A stretch of 64,000 bases of DNA, taken from NCBI GenBank assembly GCA_963665405.2, contig OY762261.2, forward strand, positions 1,240,001 to 1,304,000. Reading direction: 5' to 3'. The DNA is from G963665405 sp963665405. Lineage in GTDB: Bacteria > Chloroflexota > Dehalococcoidia > Lucifugimonadales > G963665405. Below the pieces are notes generated by a model. It saw nothing but the letters and a program-made list of their open reading frames with translations. It had not been told where the DNA came from and made no database searches. Below, piece by piece: positions 57,224 through 64,000 of the stretch. Each line of letters opens with the position of its first letter. The first letter of the stretch is position 1. Position numbers and translations under genes: made by a program.

Positions 57224-58093
57224 ATGGAAGACTTATACAAGACACTGGGCGTCTCCAGAGGCGCCAGCGACGACGATATTCGAAGGGCCTTCAAGAAGAA
57301 GGCGCGCCAGTATCATCCGGACCTGAATCCGGGTGACAACGAAGCCGAGTCCAGGTTCAAGGCGATCAACGAGGCCTACGGGGTCCTGTCGGACGCCGAC
57401 AGCCGAAAGAAGTACGACAAGTACGGCGAGAACTGGAAGCACGCCGATCAGTTCGAGGCGCAGCAGCAGGCGCATCGATGGACGGCCCGAGGCGGCCGCC
57501 CTGGGCCGGAGTTCGAGTTCGACCTCTTCGGCGGACTCGGAGACCTTCTGGGAGGCCATCGTGGCCGATCCAGGGGCGGCGCCGCGACGATGACCCGAGC
57601 CCAGACCGAGGTCCAGATAACGCTGCAAGAGGCGTTCTCCGGTACCAAGCGCATGGTCACCCTGACCACCGGCGACAAGGATCGCCGGATAGAGGCCGCC
57701 ATTCCGCCCGGTGTGGATACGGGATCGGTGGTCCGCCTGTCGCTCGGAGCGGACCAGGAGGTGCTTCTGCGGGTCGTAGTGGCCTCCAACGGACGCTTCC
57801 AGAGGAAGGGGAACGACCTCTTCACCGACGTCGAGGTTCCGATGGCCGACGCCATATTAGGCGGCGAGATCGAGGTCCGGACCCTGAAAGGGAAGGTCCA
57901 GTTGAAGGTTCCGGCGGAGAGCCAGAACGGTCAGCGGATCCGCCTGGGGAAGCAGGGCATGCCGAAGCTGGGCACGCCGGACGTTAGGGGAGACCTGTAC
58001 GTCGCGATTCGCCCCGTAATGCCGAAGTCGCTGTCCGACGAGCAGCGAGAGCTGATCCGGCGCTTCAATGAGCTCGGCTCTGACCAGAGGTAG
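57224..58093 (+). CDS. DnaJ-family co-chaperone (CbpA-type, no zinc finger)
   Basis: J-domain co-chaperone of DnaK. MEDLYKTLGVSRGASDDDIR gives the J-domain start and the HPD triad lies in KARQYHPDLNPGDNEAESRF (near 33). A Gly/Arg/Phe linker (GGRPGPEFEFDLFGGLGDLL) follows, then the two substrate-binding beta domains, for example TEVQITLQEAFSGTKRMVTL (near 124) and EVPMADAILGGEIEVRTLKG (near 205). There is no CxxCxGxG zinc region. It has 289 residues; ATG at 57224. It is followed by hspR after six bases. No dnaK or grpE is in the window. Confidence 0.92.
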   Translation: MEDLYKTLGVSRGASDDDIRRAFKKKARQYHPDLNPGDNEAESRFKAINEAYGVLSDADSRKKYDKYGENWKHADQFEAQQQAHRWTARGGRPGPEFEFDLFGGLGDLLGGHRGRSRGGAATMTRAQTEVQITLQEAFSGTKRMVTLTTGDKDRRIEAAIPPGVDTGSVVRLSLGADQEVLLRVVVASNGRFQRKGNDLFTDVEVPMADAILGGEIEVRTLKGKVQLKVPAESQNGQRIRLGKQGMPKLGTPDVRGDLYVAIRPVMPKSLSDEQRELIRRFNELGSDQR

Positions 58094-58099
58094 ACGACC

Positions 58100-58441
58100 A
58101 TGACAAACGACGAGATCTTCGCAGACGACCAGCCGTGCTTCGTGATCAGCGTTGCGGCGCGGATGTTGGGGCTGCGCACGCAGACCCTCAGGTACTACGA
58201 GCGTCTCGGGCTGATCGAGCCCTCCCGGACGTCCGGGAACCAACGCGTGTTCTCCCGAGTCGACGTCGAGCGGGTCCGGCGTATCCGGAACCTGACCGAA
58301 GACCTGGGGCTGAACCTGGCGGGAGTCGAGGTCGTCCTGAATCTCCTCACCCGATTGCAGATGACTGAGAACGAGGTGGCCCGTCTCACGGCGGAGAACG
58401 AGCAGCTCCGCAGCCAGGCGGAGGCCGCCGGCCCAGCCTGA
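58100..58441 (+). CDS. hspR: MerR-family heat-shock repressor HspR
   Basis: Repressor of dnaK/clpB-type genes. The MerR HTH reads PCFVISVAARMLGLRTQTLR, then YYERLGLIEPSRTSGNQRVF (residues about 12-55), and NLTEDLGLNLAGVEVVLNL (near 75) is the HspR signature. The C-terminal coiled coil LQMTENEVARLTAENEQLRS is longer than usual by a few residues. It has 113 residues and follows dnaJ after six bases. Its 3' end overlaps the first bases of the tandem repeat array, which repeats the coiled-coil coding segment. Confidence 0.9.
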   Translation: MTNDEIFADDQPCFVISVAARMLGLRTQTLRYYERLGLIEPSRTSGNQRVFSRVDVERVRRIRNLTEDLGLNLAGVEVVLNLLTRLQMTENEVARLTAENEQLRSQAEAAGPA

Positions 58442-58822
58442 CCGAGAACGAGGTGGCCCGTCTCACGGCTGCTCCAACCTCGCGGGATCGTGAAATATGG
58501 GGAGTGCAGAGGGGCTGAGCCCCTTTGCCGGTCATTCTGCGGAAGGATGAGGGTCCCCCTCAGACCGCAGATAACCGAGAACGAGGTGGGCCGTCTCACG
58601 GTTGCCCCAACCTCGCGGGATCATGAAATACGGGGAGTGCAGAGGGGCTGAGCCCCTTTGCCGGGGAGTCTGCGGAAGGATGAGAGTCCCCCTCAGACCG
58701 CAGATAACCGAGAACGAGGTGGGCCGTCTCACGGTTGCCCCAACCTCGCGGGATCATGAAATACGGGGAGTGCAGAGGGGCTGAGCCCCTTTGCCGGGGA
58801 GTCTGAGGGTCCCCCTCAGATA
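58434..58822. repeat. 133-bp tandem repeat array derived from hspR 3' sequence plus a dispersed element
   Basis: Three head-to-tail copies with exact 133-bp spacing (AACCTCGCGGGAT at 58476, 58609 and 58742); the third is shortened at its end. Each starts ACCGAGAACGAGGTGG and CCCGTCTCACGG, which also occurs in the hspR coding region (58362-58391). Each then carries GCAGAGGGGCTGAGCCCC and TCCCCCTCAGA, the dispersed element in inverted order. The remaining part of the 493-bp gap up to 58934 has only a short hairpin (CTGAGGGTCCCCCTCAG). Confidence 0.9.
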
Positions 58823-58934
58823 TCTTCTTTCCCCCTTCCCGGCCAGGAAGGGGTCAGGGGGATGGGGCCGGTCGTGTATACTGTTGCACGTCGAAGGGCC
58901 GCATGGACGGGGCCGCGCGAATTCGAGGTCGAGG

Positions 58935-59429
58935 ATGGCGACGGAAGATCAACCTGAGCGCCCGAAGCGGGAGATCCCGCCGGACTCGACCGCGATCAAA
59001 CAGTCGATGTGGGCCTGGCTCTGGTCGGTGGTGCCCTGGATCATCCTGGCGCTCATCTTCCTTCAGATCGATACGACCATGACGTTGTTCGCCCTGATCC
59101 TGGCGGTCGTCGTCGTGCTGCCGCGCTTCCTGGCCTGGCGTAACACCATCTACTATGTCTCCGACGACCAGATGGTCTTCCAGCGGGGCAACTTCTTCAG
59201 CGGCTCGCAGAGGTATTCTGTGCTGATCTCGGAGCTGAGAGACGTCAGCGCCAGGTACGGCATGTTCGGCAAGGGTCTTGGGTATCAGGCGGTGATCGTC
59301 GTCCTCAGCGACGGGCTCAAGGCCACGCTGCAGTACGTCCCGACCGCCGCGGAGCTTCCCGAGCGACTGGTCCGGCTCATGGCCACGCACGGGAACAGCC
59401 CGACTCTCGACGCCGAGCCCAACGAGTAA
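58935..59429 (+). CDS. PH-domain membrane protein (bPH2/DUF304)
   Basis: Short cytosolic N-terminus (MATEDQPERPKREIPPDSTA), then two transmembrane helices (WLWSVVPWIILALIFLQID and LFALILAVVVVLPRFLAW, residues about 32-75). A bacterial PH-like domain follows: RNTIYYVSDDQMVFQRGNFF, then SVLISELRDVSARYGMFGKG (near 105) and YQAVIVVLSDGLKATLQYVP. It has 164 residues. The family resembles YdbT/YdbS; the role is unknown. The upstream gap has the tandem repeat array. Confidence 0.8.
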   Translation: MATEDQPERPKREIPPDSTAIKQSMWAWLWSVVPWIILALIFLQIDTTMTLFALILAVVVVLPRFLAWRNTIYYVSDDQMVFQRGNFFSGSQRYSVLISELRDVSARYGMFGKGLGYQAVIVVLSDGLKATLQYVPTAAELPERLVRLMATHGNSPTLDAEPNE

Positions 59430-59515
59430 CCTCCACCGCCTCAGGATCGACGCCGGCTCTGCCGGCGGTTTGAAGAGGTCCCTACGGTGGTTGGAGCGTA
59501 CGGGAGCCCCGACAG

Positions 59516-60814
59516 TTGTCGACACTGCGCGAACCGTTCAAGATCGTTCGGGCCGGCCGCCTCATCGACGGCCGTGGTGGGCCTCCGGTCGATCGCGGAG
59601 CCGTGATGGTCAGGGGCTCGAAGATCCTTGCGGTGGGGCCGGCCAGTGAGGTGACGGCTCCCGACGGGGCGCCCGTCGATGTCTTCGACTTTCCCGGTAA
59701 GACCGTGATGCCGGGCATGGTCGACGCGCACACTCATCACATCGGCTTCGGCGACGGCCGGGTGGGAGACGATCTGGTCAAGCTGCCGGACGAGGTTCTG
59801 ACCCTCCAGGCGGCGAAGAACGCCAGGTCGTGCCTGTTCACGGGCGTGACCTCCATCCGCGAGAACGGACCCAAGAACTACACGATGTTCAGGCTGCGCG
59901 ACGCCGTGAACAAGGGGATCGTGGTCGGTCCGCGGATGGTCCTCTGCGGCCGCCCCGTCTCGATCATCGGCGGGCATATGGGCTACTTCGGGTCCCGAGT
60001 CACGGGCCCGACCGAGGCCCGCGCCATGACCCGACAGCTCATCTCCGAGGGCGCCGACTACATCAAGATCACGGCGACCGGAGGGTCGACCAGCACATCG
60101 TTTCCGCTCAGGCCGTCGTTCGATGTCGACGAGCTCTTGGCGATAACCGGCGAGGCGCACAAGTTCGGCAAGCTGACGGCGGCTCACTGCAGCTCGACGC
60201 AGGGCACCATCAACTCTCTCGACGGCGGCGTCGACATGATCATCCACTGCATCTTTCAGGAGCCTGACGGCTCCACCAACTTCCGCCAGGACGTGGCGGA
60301 TCGACTGGGAGAGCAAGGCGCCTACATCAACCCAACGCTGCACGTCGGGAGGGCAGGCATCTGGGCGCTCCAACAAAAGAGCCGGGCCACCGGCTTGAGT
60401 CCCGAAGAGAAGGGAGAGCTCGAGGAGGCCCTTAGAGCCTTCGACACCAGGCTGGAAGACTGCAGGCGGCTCATCGAGACGGGTCTCAAGGTGATTACCG
60501 GGTCCGACTCGTCATGGGCCAGCTACCAGCTGGGGAACACCGCGTACGAGGCCGAGTGCCTCGCGATCGCCGGGATGCCCCTGATGAGGTGTATCCAGTC
60601 CGTGACGAGCGAATCGGCCAGGTCCCTGGGCATCGACGACATCGTCGGCACGCTCGAAACGGGCAAGGAGGCCGACCTGATCGTGGTCGACGGCGACCCG
60701 GCGGCCGACATCAGGGCCCTCTGGAACGTGGAAGAGGTGTTTCTGGCAGGACAGCGGATAAACCGCGGCTCGGACGAGGCGTTGGCCGCAGTCCGGCAGC
60801 ATCCGCCCGACTGA
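59516..60814 (+). CDS. Metal-dependent amidohydrolase (imidazolonepropionase/Xaa-Pro dipeptidase type), copy 1
   Basis: Binuclear TIM-barrel hydrolase. The metal ligands are visible: MVDAHTHHIGFGDGRVGDDL (HxH, near 74), YIKITATGGSTSTSFPLRPS (Lys, near 180), AAHCSSTQGTINSLDGGVD (His), IIHCIFQEPDG (His, near 243) and ITGSDSSWASYQLGNTAYEA (Asp, near 327). The C-terminal beta strand motif is GTLETGKEADLIVVDGDPAA. It has 432 residues with a TTG start. Its 1266-bp neighbour is a clear paralogue. SAR202-type genomes have many such genes; substrate unknown. Confidence 0.9.
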   Translation: MSTLREPFKIVRAGRLIDGRGGPPVDRGAVMVRGSKILAVGPASEVTAPDGAPVDVFDFPGKTVMPGMVDAHTHHIGFGDGRVGDDLVKLPDEVLTLQAAKNARSCLFTGVTSIRENGPKNYTMFRLRDAVNKGIVVGPRMVLCGRPVSIIGGHMGYFGSRVTGPTEARAMTRQLISEGADYIKITATGGSTSTSFPLRPSFDVDELLAITGEAHKFGKLTAAHCSSTQGTINSLDGGVDMIIHCIFQEPDGSTNFRQDVADRLGEQGAYINPTLHVGRAGIWALQQKSRATGLSPEEKGELEEALRAFDTRLEDCRRLIETGLKVITGSDSSWASYQLGNTAYEAECLAIAGMPLMRCIQSVTSESARSLGIDDIVGTLETGKEADLIVVDGDPAADIRALWNVEEVFLAGQRINRGSDEALAAVRQHPPD

Positions 60815-60829
60815 GCAGGACGCCTTCGA

Positions 60830-60985
60830 CGGGCTCAGGCCGAACGGAAAAGAGGCGTTTCGCCGCTTGTCGCAAAGCTCGTTCAAGTGTGTATGAATGG
60901 GAGTGGGAAGGGCTCTTGGCCCTCTCCGGGGGTCCGGGGGTATCCCCCGGAAACCACCTCTCGGGTGGGTGGGGATCAAGCGACC
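60830..60985. repeat. Dispersed element fragment with hairpins between the two amidohydrolases
   Basis: TTCGACGGGCTCAGGCCGAACGG (similar to the tail of other copies) near 60834, then AGGGCTCTTGGCCCT (60909-60923) and CCGGGGG-TA-TCCCCCGG (60934-60951), two strong hairpins. No gene is visible in this 191-bp gap. Confidence 0.6.
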
Positions 60986-61005
60986 CAGGTGTTAGCGAGG
61001 AGCAT

Positions 61006-62271
61006 ATGGCCGTCGGAGAAAAGCGATTCAAGCTGATCAAGTCCGCCCGTCTGATCGACGGCAGCGGCGGCCCTCCCATCGAGCGCGCGGCGGTGCTCGT
61101 CGAGGATGGCAGCATCAAGGCGGTGGGCAACCAGGAGTCTGTGACCGCGCCGGAGGGCGCACAGGTACAGGAGTTCAGCTACGAGGGTAAGACGGTTCTT
61201 CCCGGTCTGGTGGACTGCCACGTCCACCTGATCGGCATCGGAGACGGACGAGCCGGGGACGAGCTCGTGACACTGCCCGACGAGGTCCTGACGCTCCAGG
61301 CGGCGAGAAACGCTCGGGCGCACCTGTACTCGGGGGTCACGACCGTGCGCGACTGCGGGGCCAAGAACCGCACCACGTTCATGCTTCGGCAGGCGGTGCA
61401 GATGGGGATCACGCCCGGGCCTCGTCTGATCCTCGCGGGACGTCCCATGGCCATAGTCGGCGGACACCTGAGCTACTTCGGCTCGACCGCGACGGGTCCG
61501 GACGAGTGCAGGGCCGGCGTCCGGCAGCTGATCAGCGAGGGCGCCGACTTCATCAAGATCACCGCATCCGGCGGCAGCACCCGGACCTCGTTCCCGTCGC
61601 GCCCATCCTTCGACGTGATCGAGCTGACGGCCATCGTCGACGAGGCCCACAAGTTCGGTAAGCACGTCGCCGCCCACTCGACCAACTCCCAGGCGGTGCT
61701 CAACGTGCTGGAGGCCGGGGTCGACACCGTCATTCACGCCGTTCACAAGGAGCCGGACGGCACCCGGAGGTACCGCCCAGACGTCACCGACAAGATCGTC
61801 GAGAAGGGTGCCTTCGTCAACGCCACGCTCCACGAGTGGCGAAGCCATGTTTGGGCCTTCGAGCAGAAGAGGTCGGAGCGGGAGCTCACGGACGACGAGC
61901 AGGTTCGATTCGACACCGCGCGGCAGGACTATGAGCATCAGCTGGAATACTTCGGCCGCATGTGGGAGGCCGGGGTCAAGATGGTCTGCGGCTCCGACTC
62001 CGCCTGGCTCGACTACCGGATGGGCGGCTTCCAGCACGAGCTGGACAACCACGTCGAGGCCGGGATGTCGCCGATGGAGGCCATCGTAGCCGCCACCAGC
62101 GACTCGGCCCGGTCGTGCTGGGCGGACGACAGCGTGGGCTCCATCGAGCCGGGCAAGCAGGCCGACATCCTGGTGGTGGATGGCGATCCGCTCGAGGACA
62201 TCAAGGCCCTGTTCAACGTCGTCGACGTGTTCCAGGGCGGCGATCTGGTCGACCGCGGCAACTACGTCTAG
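61006..62271 (+). CDS. Metal-dependent amidohydrolase, copy 2
   Basis: Tandem paralogue of the previous gene. Ligands: LVDCHVHLIGIGDGRAGDEL (near 71), FIKITASGGSTRTSFPSRPS (near 182), VAAHSTNSQAVLNVLEAGVD (near 218), VIHAVHKEPDG (near 240) and VCGSDSAWLDYRMGGFQHEL (near 320). The ATG at 61006 gives 421 residues; AGCGAGGAG lies upstream. A longer frame upstream continues into copy 1 and is a shadow. The two share most motifs at about half identity by eye, so they arose by duplication and diverged in substrate. Confidence 0.9.
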   Translation: MAVGEKRFKLIKSARLIDGSGGPPIERAAVLVEDGSIKAVGNQESVTAPEGAQVQEFSYEGKTVLPGLVDCHVHLIGIGDGRAGDELVTLPDEVLTLQAARNARAHLYSGVTTVRDCGAKNRTTFMLRQAVQMGITPGPRLILAGRPMAIVGGHLSYFGSTATGPDECRAGVRQLISEGADFIKITASGGSTRTSFPSRPSFDVIELTAIVDEAHKFGKHVAAHSTNSQAVLNVLEAGVDTVIHAVHKEPDGTRRYRPDVTDKIVEKGAFVNATLHEWRSHVWAFEQKRSERELTDDEQVRFDTARQDYEHQLEYFGRMWEAGVKMVCGSDSAWLDYRMGGFQHELDNHVEAGMSPMEAIVAATSDSARSCWADDSVGSIEPGKQADILVVDGDPLEDIKALFNVVDVFQGGDLVDRGNYV

Positions 62272-62275
62272 CGGG

Positions 62276-62360
62276 CCCCCTTCCTGGCCAGGAAGGGGGT
62301 AGCTGAGATCTGAGGGAAACCCTCAGACTCCCCGCAATCCCGACTTGTCGGGACTGCACA
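62276..62360. repeat. Dispersed element and palindrome after amidohydrolase copy 2
   Basis: CCCCCTTCCTGGCC and its mirror GGCCAGGAAGGGGG form a 24-bp palindrome (62276-62299), then TGAGGG-AAA-CCCTCA (62311-62325), then CCCGAC-TT-GTCGGG (62339-62352). It has the same layout as the copies near 29 kb. It probably acts as a bidirectional 3' end for the converging genes. Confidence 0.75.
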
Positions 62361-62398
62361 CCCCCTATTCCAACACCGTCTGGAGGCCCCGCCGGCCG

Positions 62399-63793
62399 CT
62401 AGACGTCTCGCTCGATCGGCAGGCCGGCCTCTTCCCACGAATCGGTCCCACCCTCCATGGCCGAGATGTCTTTGAAGCCTTCTCTCTCGAGGATGCTGGC
62501 GGCGGTGGACGAGCGTGGTCCGGCGGCGCAAACGGTCGCGTAGCGGCCGCCGACTGCCATGGAGCGCGAGGCCTGGGGCAGGTCGCCAAGCTCGACATTG
62601 ACCGTTCCCGGGATATGGCCGCTCCGCCATTCGTACCCGAAGCGCACGTCGATAACGACGGGACCATCGCCGCCTTCCATCTGGGCGTAAAGATCGCGGG
62701 GGGAGACCGCCCCGATCCGGGAAACAGGCAGCCGCGTTTCAGCCCAGGCGTCCATTCCACCTTCGACGTAACCGTCCAGAGCGTCGTACCCAATCCGGAT
62801 CAGCTGCCGCACCATCTCCTCCCGATCGCCTGGCTCGTCCGAGACCAGCACGATGGGCCGTCCTTCTTCGACGAGCCAGCCGACCCAGGTTCCTGCCGAG
62901 CCGCCGAACGGGATGCTGTACGCCCTTGGGATGTGGGCGGCCGCATACTCATCGCTGGAACGGGCATCGACGGCGATGCTGTCCCGCTGCAGCCTGACCC
63001 ACACCTCCCTGGGTGACAGTGGATACAGCGCCGGCAGGCCGCCCAGTATTCGAGGTCCGCGCACGTTTATCCCGGCCATTCGCTTGTAGTAGGCCGGGAC
63101 CGGGGGAAGATCGGACGCTGCCAGGTCCAGGAAGTCCGCCTCGGAGGCCGCTCGGAAGAAGGGATTGCTCTCCCGCTCAAGTCCGATGGTCGACGCGTTG
63201 GCGGCCGAAGCGCCGGGCCTGGCCAGACAGAAAGAGCCCCCGCCGTGGGTGGGGTAGACTACCACGTCGTCGCTCAGTGGCCTGAGCTCCTGGGTTATGG
63301 TGCGGTGGAACCACCGGCCTAGAAATGGCGCGACATCCTTGCCCAGGAGGTCGCTGCGGGCCACCCCTCCCACGAGGAGCGCTCCGCCGCTGAAGAGCGC
63401 CTTGGGGACGCTCGAATCGCCGGTGTCGGTCGCCAGGTAGGAGACGTGCTCGGGGGTGTGGCCGGGCGTCGCGATGACGTCGAGCCGGACCTCGCCTACG
63501 TCTATCGAGTCGCCGGGGCGCAGCGATCGGTGCTCGAAGATGAGTCCGCCCGCCGCAGGGGCGCAGACCATCGCACCCGTCCGCGCAGCCAGCTCGCGGC
63601 TGCCCGAGATGAAGTCGTTGTGGACGTGGGTCTCGAGGGAGTAGGCAATCCTGAGCCCTCTGGAGGCTGCCTCCTCGATGTACAGGTCCACGTCCCGGAC
63701 GGGATCGACGACGGCGCAGACGCCGGCCTCGGTGGATCCGACAAGGTACGAGCTATTCCCGAGGCTTTCGACGTTGATCTGCGATACGAACAT
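62399..63793 (-). CDS. MBL-fold hydrolase fused to two rhodanese domains (persulfide-dioxygenase-like)
   Basis: N-terminal metallo-beta-lactamase domain (residues 1-250): IAYSLETHVHNDFISGSREL (HxHxD-type metal site, near 50), VIATPGHTPEHVSYLATDTG and VVVYPTHGGGSFCLARPGAS. Two rhodanese domains follow. The first (about 265-350) has LVSDEPGDREEMVRQLIRIG where the active-site Cys is missing, so it is likely inactive. The second (about 365-464) has RYATVCAAGPRSSTAASILE with Cys in CxxG(P)R, so it may be active. It has 464 residues. Domain order resembles ETHE1-linked proteins in sulfide oxidation. A sulfurtransferase gene lies just upstream. Confidence 0.85.
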   Translation of the reverse strand: MFVSQINVESLGNSSYLVGSTEAGVCAVVDPVRDVDLYIEEAASRGLRIAYSLETHVHNDFISGSRELAARTGAMVCAPAAGGLIFEHRSLRPGDSIDVGEVRLDVIATPGHTPEHVSYLATDTGDSSVPKALFSGGALLVGGVARSDLLGKDVAPFLGRWFHRTITQELRPLSDDVVVYPTHGGGSFCLARPGASAANASTIGLERESNPFFRAASEADFLDLAASDLPPVPAYYKRMAGINVRGPRILGGLPALYPLSPREVWVRLQRDSIAVDARSSDEYAAAHIPRAYSIPFGGSAGTWVGWLVEEGRPIVLVSDEPGDREEMVRQLIRIGYDALDGYVEGGMDAWAETRLPVSRIGAVSPRDLYAQMEGGDGPVVIDVRFGYEWRSGHIPGTVNVELGDLPQASRSMAVGGRYATVCAAGPRSSTAASILEREGFKDISAMEGGTDSWEEAGLPIERDV

Positions 63794-63855
63794 TTCCGGT
63801 TCCCCGCCGGGTTTTGGGGTTCGCCGTCGGCCACTCGATGGGCGCCGCCCTGCGG

Positions 63856-64000
63856 CTATTTCTCGATTGGGGCGCCTATGATGCTACCGTACTCGGTCCA
63901 AGAGCCGTCGTAGTTCCGCACCTTGTTGTAACCCAGGATCTGGGTCAACACGAACCAGGTGTGGGAAGATCGCTCCCCTATGCGGCAGTAGGTGATGATC
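63856..64000 (-). CDS. Sulfurtransferase (rhodanese, TST/MST type), C-terminal end only
   Basis: The last 47 residues are visible: IITYCRIGERSSHTWFVLTQ, then ILGYNKVRNYDGSWTEYGSI and ending GAPIEK. The active-site loop CRIGERSSH starts with the catalytic Cys and matches the CRxGxRSS of thiosulfate sulfurtransferases. The gene runs off the right edge. Its stop lies 62 bases from the start of the MBL-rhodanese gene on the same strand, so an operon for sulfane-sulfur handling is likely. Confidence 0.85.
   Translation of the reverse strand, partial: IITYCRIGERSSHTWFVLTQILGYNKVRNYDGSWTEYGSIIGAPIEK

Noticed and set aside
58434..58822. CRISPR array
   Set aside because: The 133-bp units are direct repeats with no unique spacers, no 24-40-base repeat unit and no cas gene nearby.

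Overview
The window is a gene-dense, high-GC bacterial chromosome segment with very few tRNA-, phage- or transposon-like features. The gene content suggests a member of the Chloroflexota, probably near the SAR202/Dehalococcoidia side. The clues are tandem LLM-type flavin oxidoreductases, paired amidohydrolases, a YchF-like GTPase, DUF951, DUF5679 and DUF1385 proteins, a Rex-linked F-type ATP synthase, an HspR-type heat-shock module and selenocysteine use. That placement is an inference from gene content; no rRNA is present to confirm it.

Layout. 1-8.5 kb: YchF-like GTPase (cut by the left edge), DUF1232 membrane protein, holA, a lone oligopeptide-type ABC ATPase, a PHP phosphoesterase, an aldo/keto reductase, a ComB-like phosphatase, an SMP-30 lactonase and ispH. 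8.6-14.6 kb: aminotransferase, a double-SIS sugar isomerase gene broken by an in-frame TAG, nadE and two LLM oxidoreductases that share a nearly identical central block. 14.6-20.5 kb: the glycine cleavage genes gcvT-H-PA-PB, then a peroxiredoxin whose peroxidatic residue is encoded by TGA (selenocysteine), overlapping trmI. 20.5-24.2 kb: MidA-like methyltransferase, a small zinc-ribbon protein, citrate synthase and rex. 24.2-33.6 kb: the complete ATP synthase cluster on the minus strand, interrupted by a foreign-looking phosphoribosyltransferase/DprA-like pair between atpD and atpC and by a repeat-filled gap between atpA and atpG. A Rex-like operator sits on the -10 box of its promoter. 33.7-40.3 kb: bifunctional nuclease, DUF951, pyrF, a HhH-GPD glycosylase and a molybdate/tungstate cluster (regulator, modA, modB, modC). 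40.4-45.7 kb: nusA-ylxR-infB-rbfA-truB. 45.7-49.9 kb: glycogen debranching enzyme, BON protein and glycosyltransferase behind a consensus promoter and a leader that looks like an attenuator or small RNA. 50-52.3 kb: DUF5679, rplU, rpmA, rpmE, DUF1385 and the C-terminal remnant of a methyltransferase. 52.4-56.4 kb: hisIE-hisF-methyltransferase-hisA-hisH and a cobalamin adenosyltransferase. 56.6-58.8 kb: divergent hsp20 / dnaJ-hspR with a HAIR-like operator, then a 133-bp tandem repeat that includes a piece of hspR. 58.9-64 kb: PH-domain membrane protein, two amidohydrolases, an MBL-rhodanese protein and a sulfurtransferase cut by the right edge.

How it fits together. Redox control is the recurring theme: Rex lies next to the ATP synthase cluster, with candidate sites at its own promoter and at the atp promoter. 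A selenocysteine peroxiredoxin and a sulfur-handling rhodanese pair point to peroxide and persulfide metabolism. Several dispersed hairpin repeats (TGAGGG-ACA-CCCTCA, followed by a second hairpin) fill the intergenic gaps. The most notable items are the hidden selenoprotein, a second in-frame TGA in the methyltransferase remnant, the two-gene insertion in the atp operon, the Rex/atp operator and the leader RNA upstream of the glycosyltransferase.
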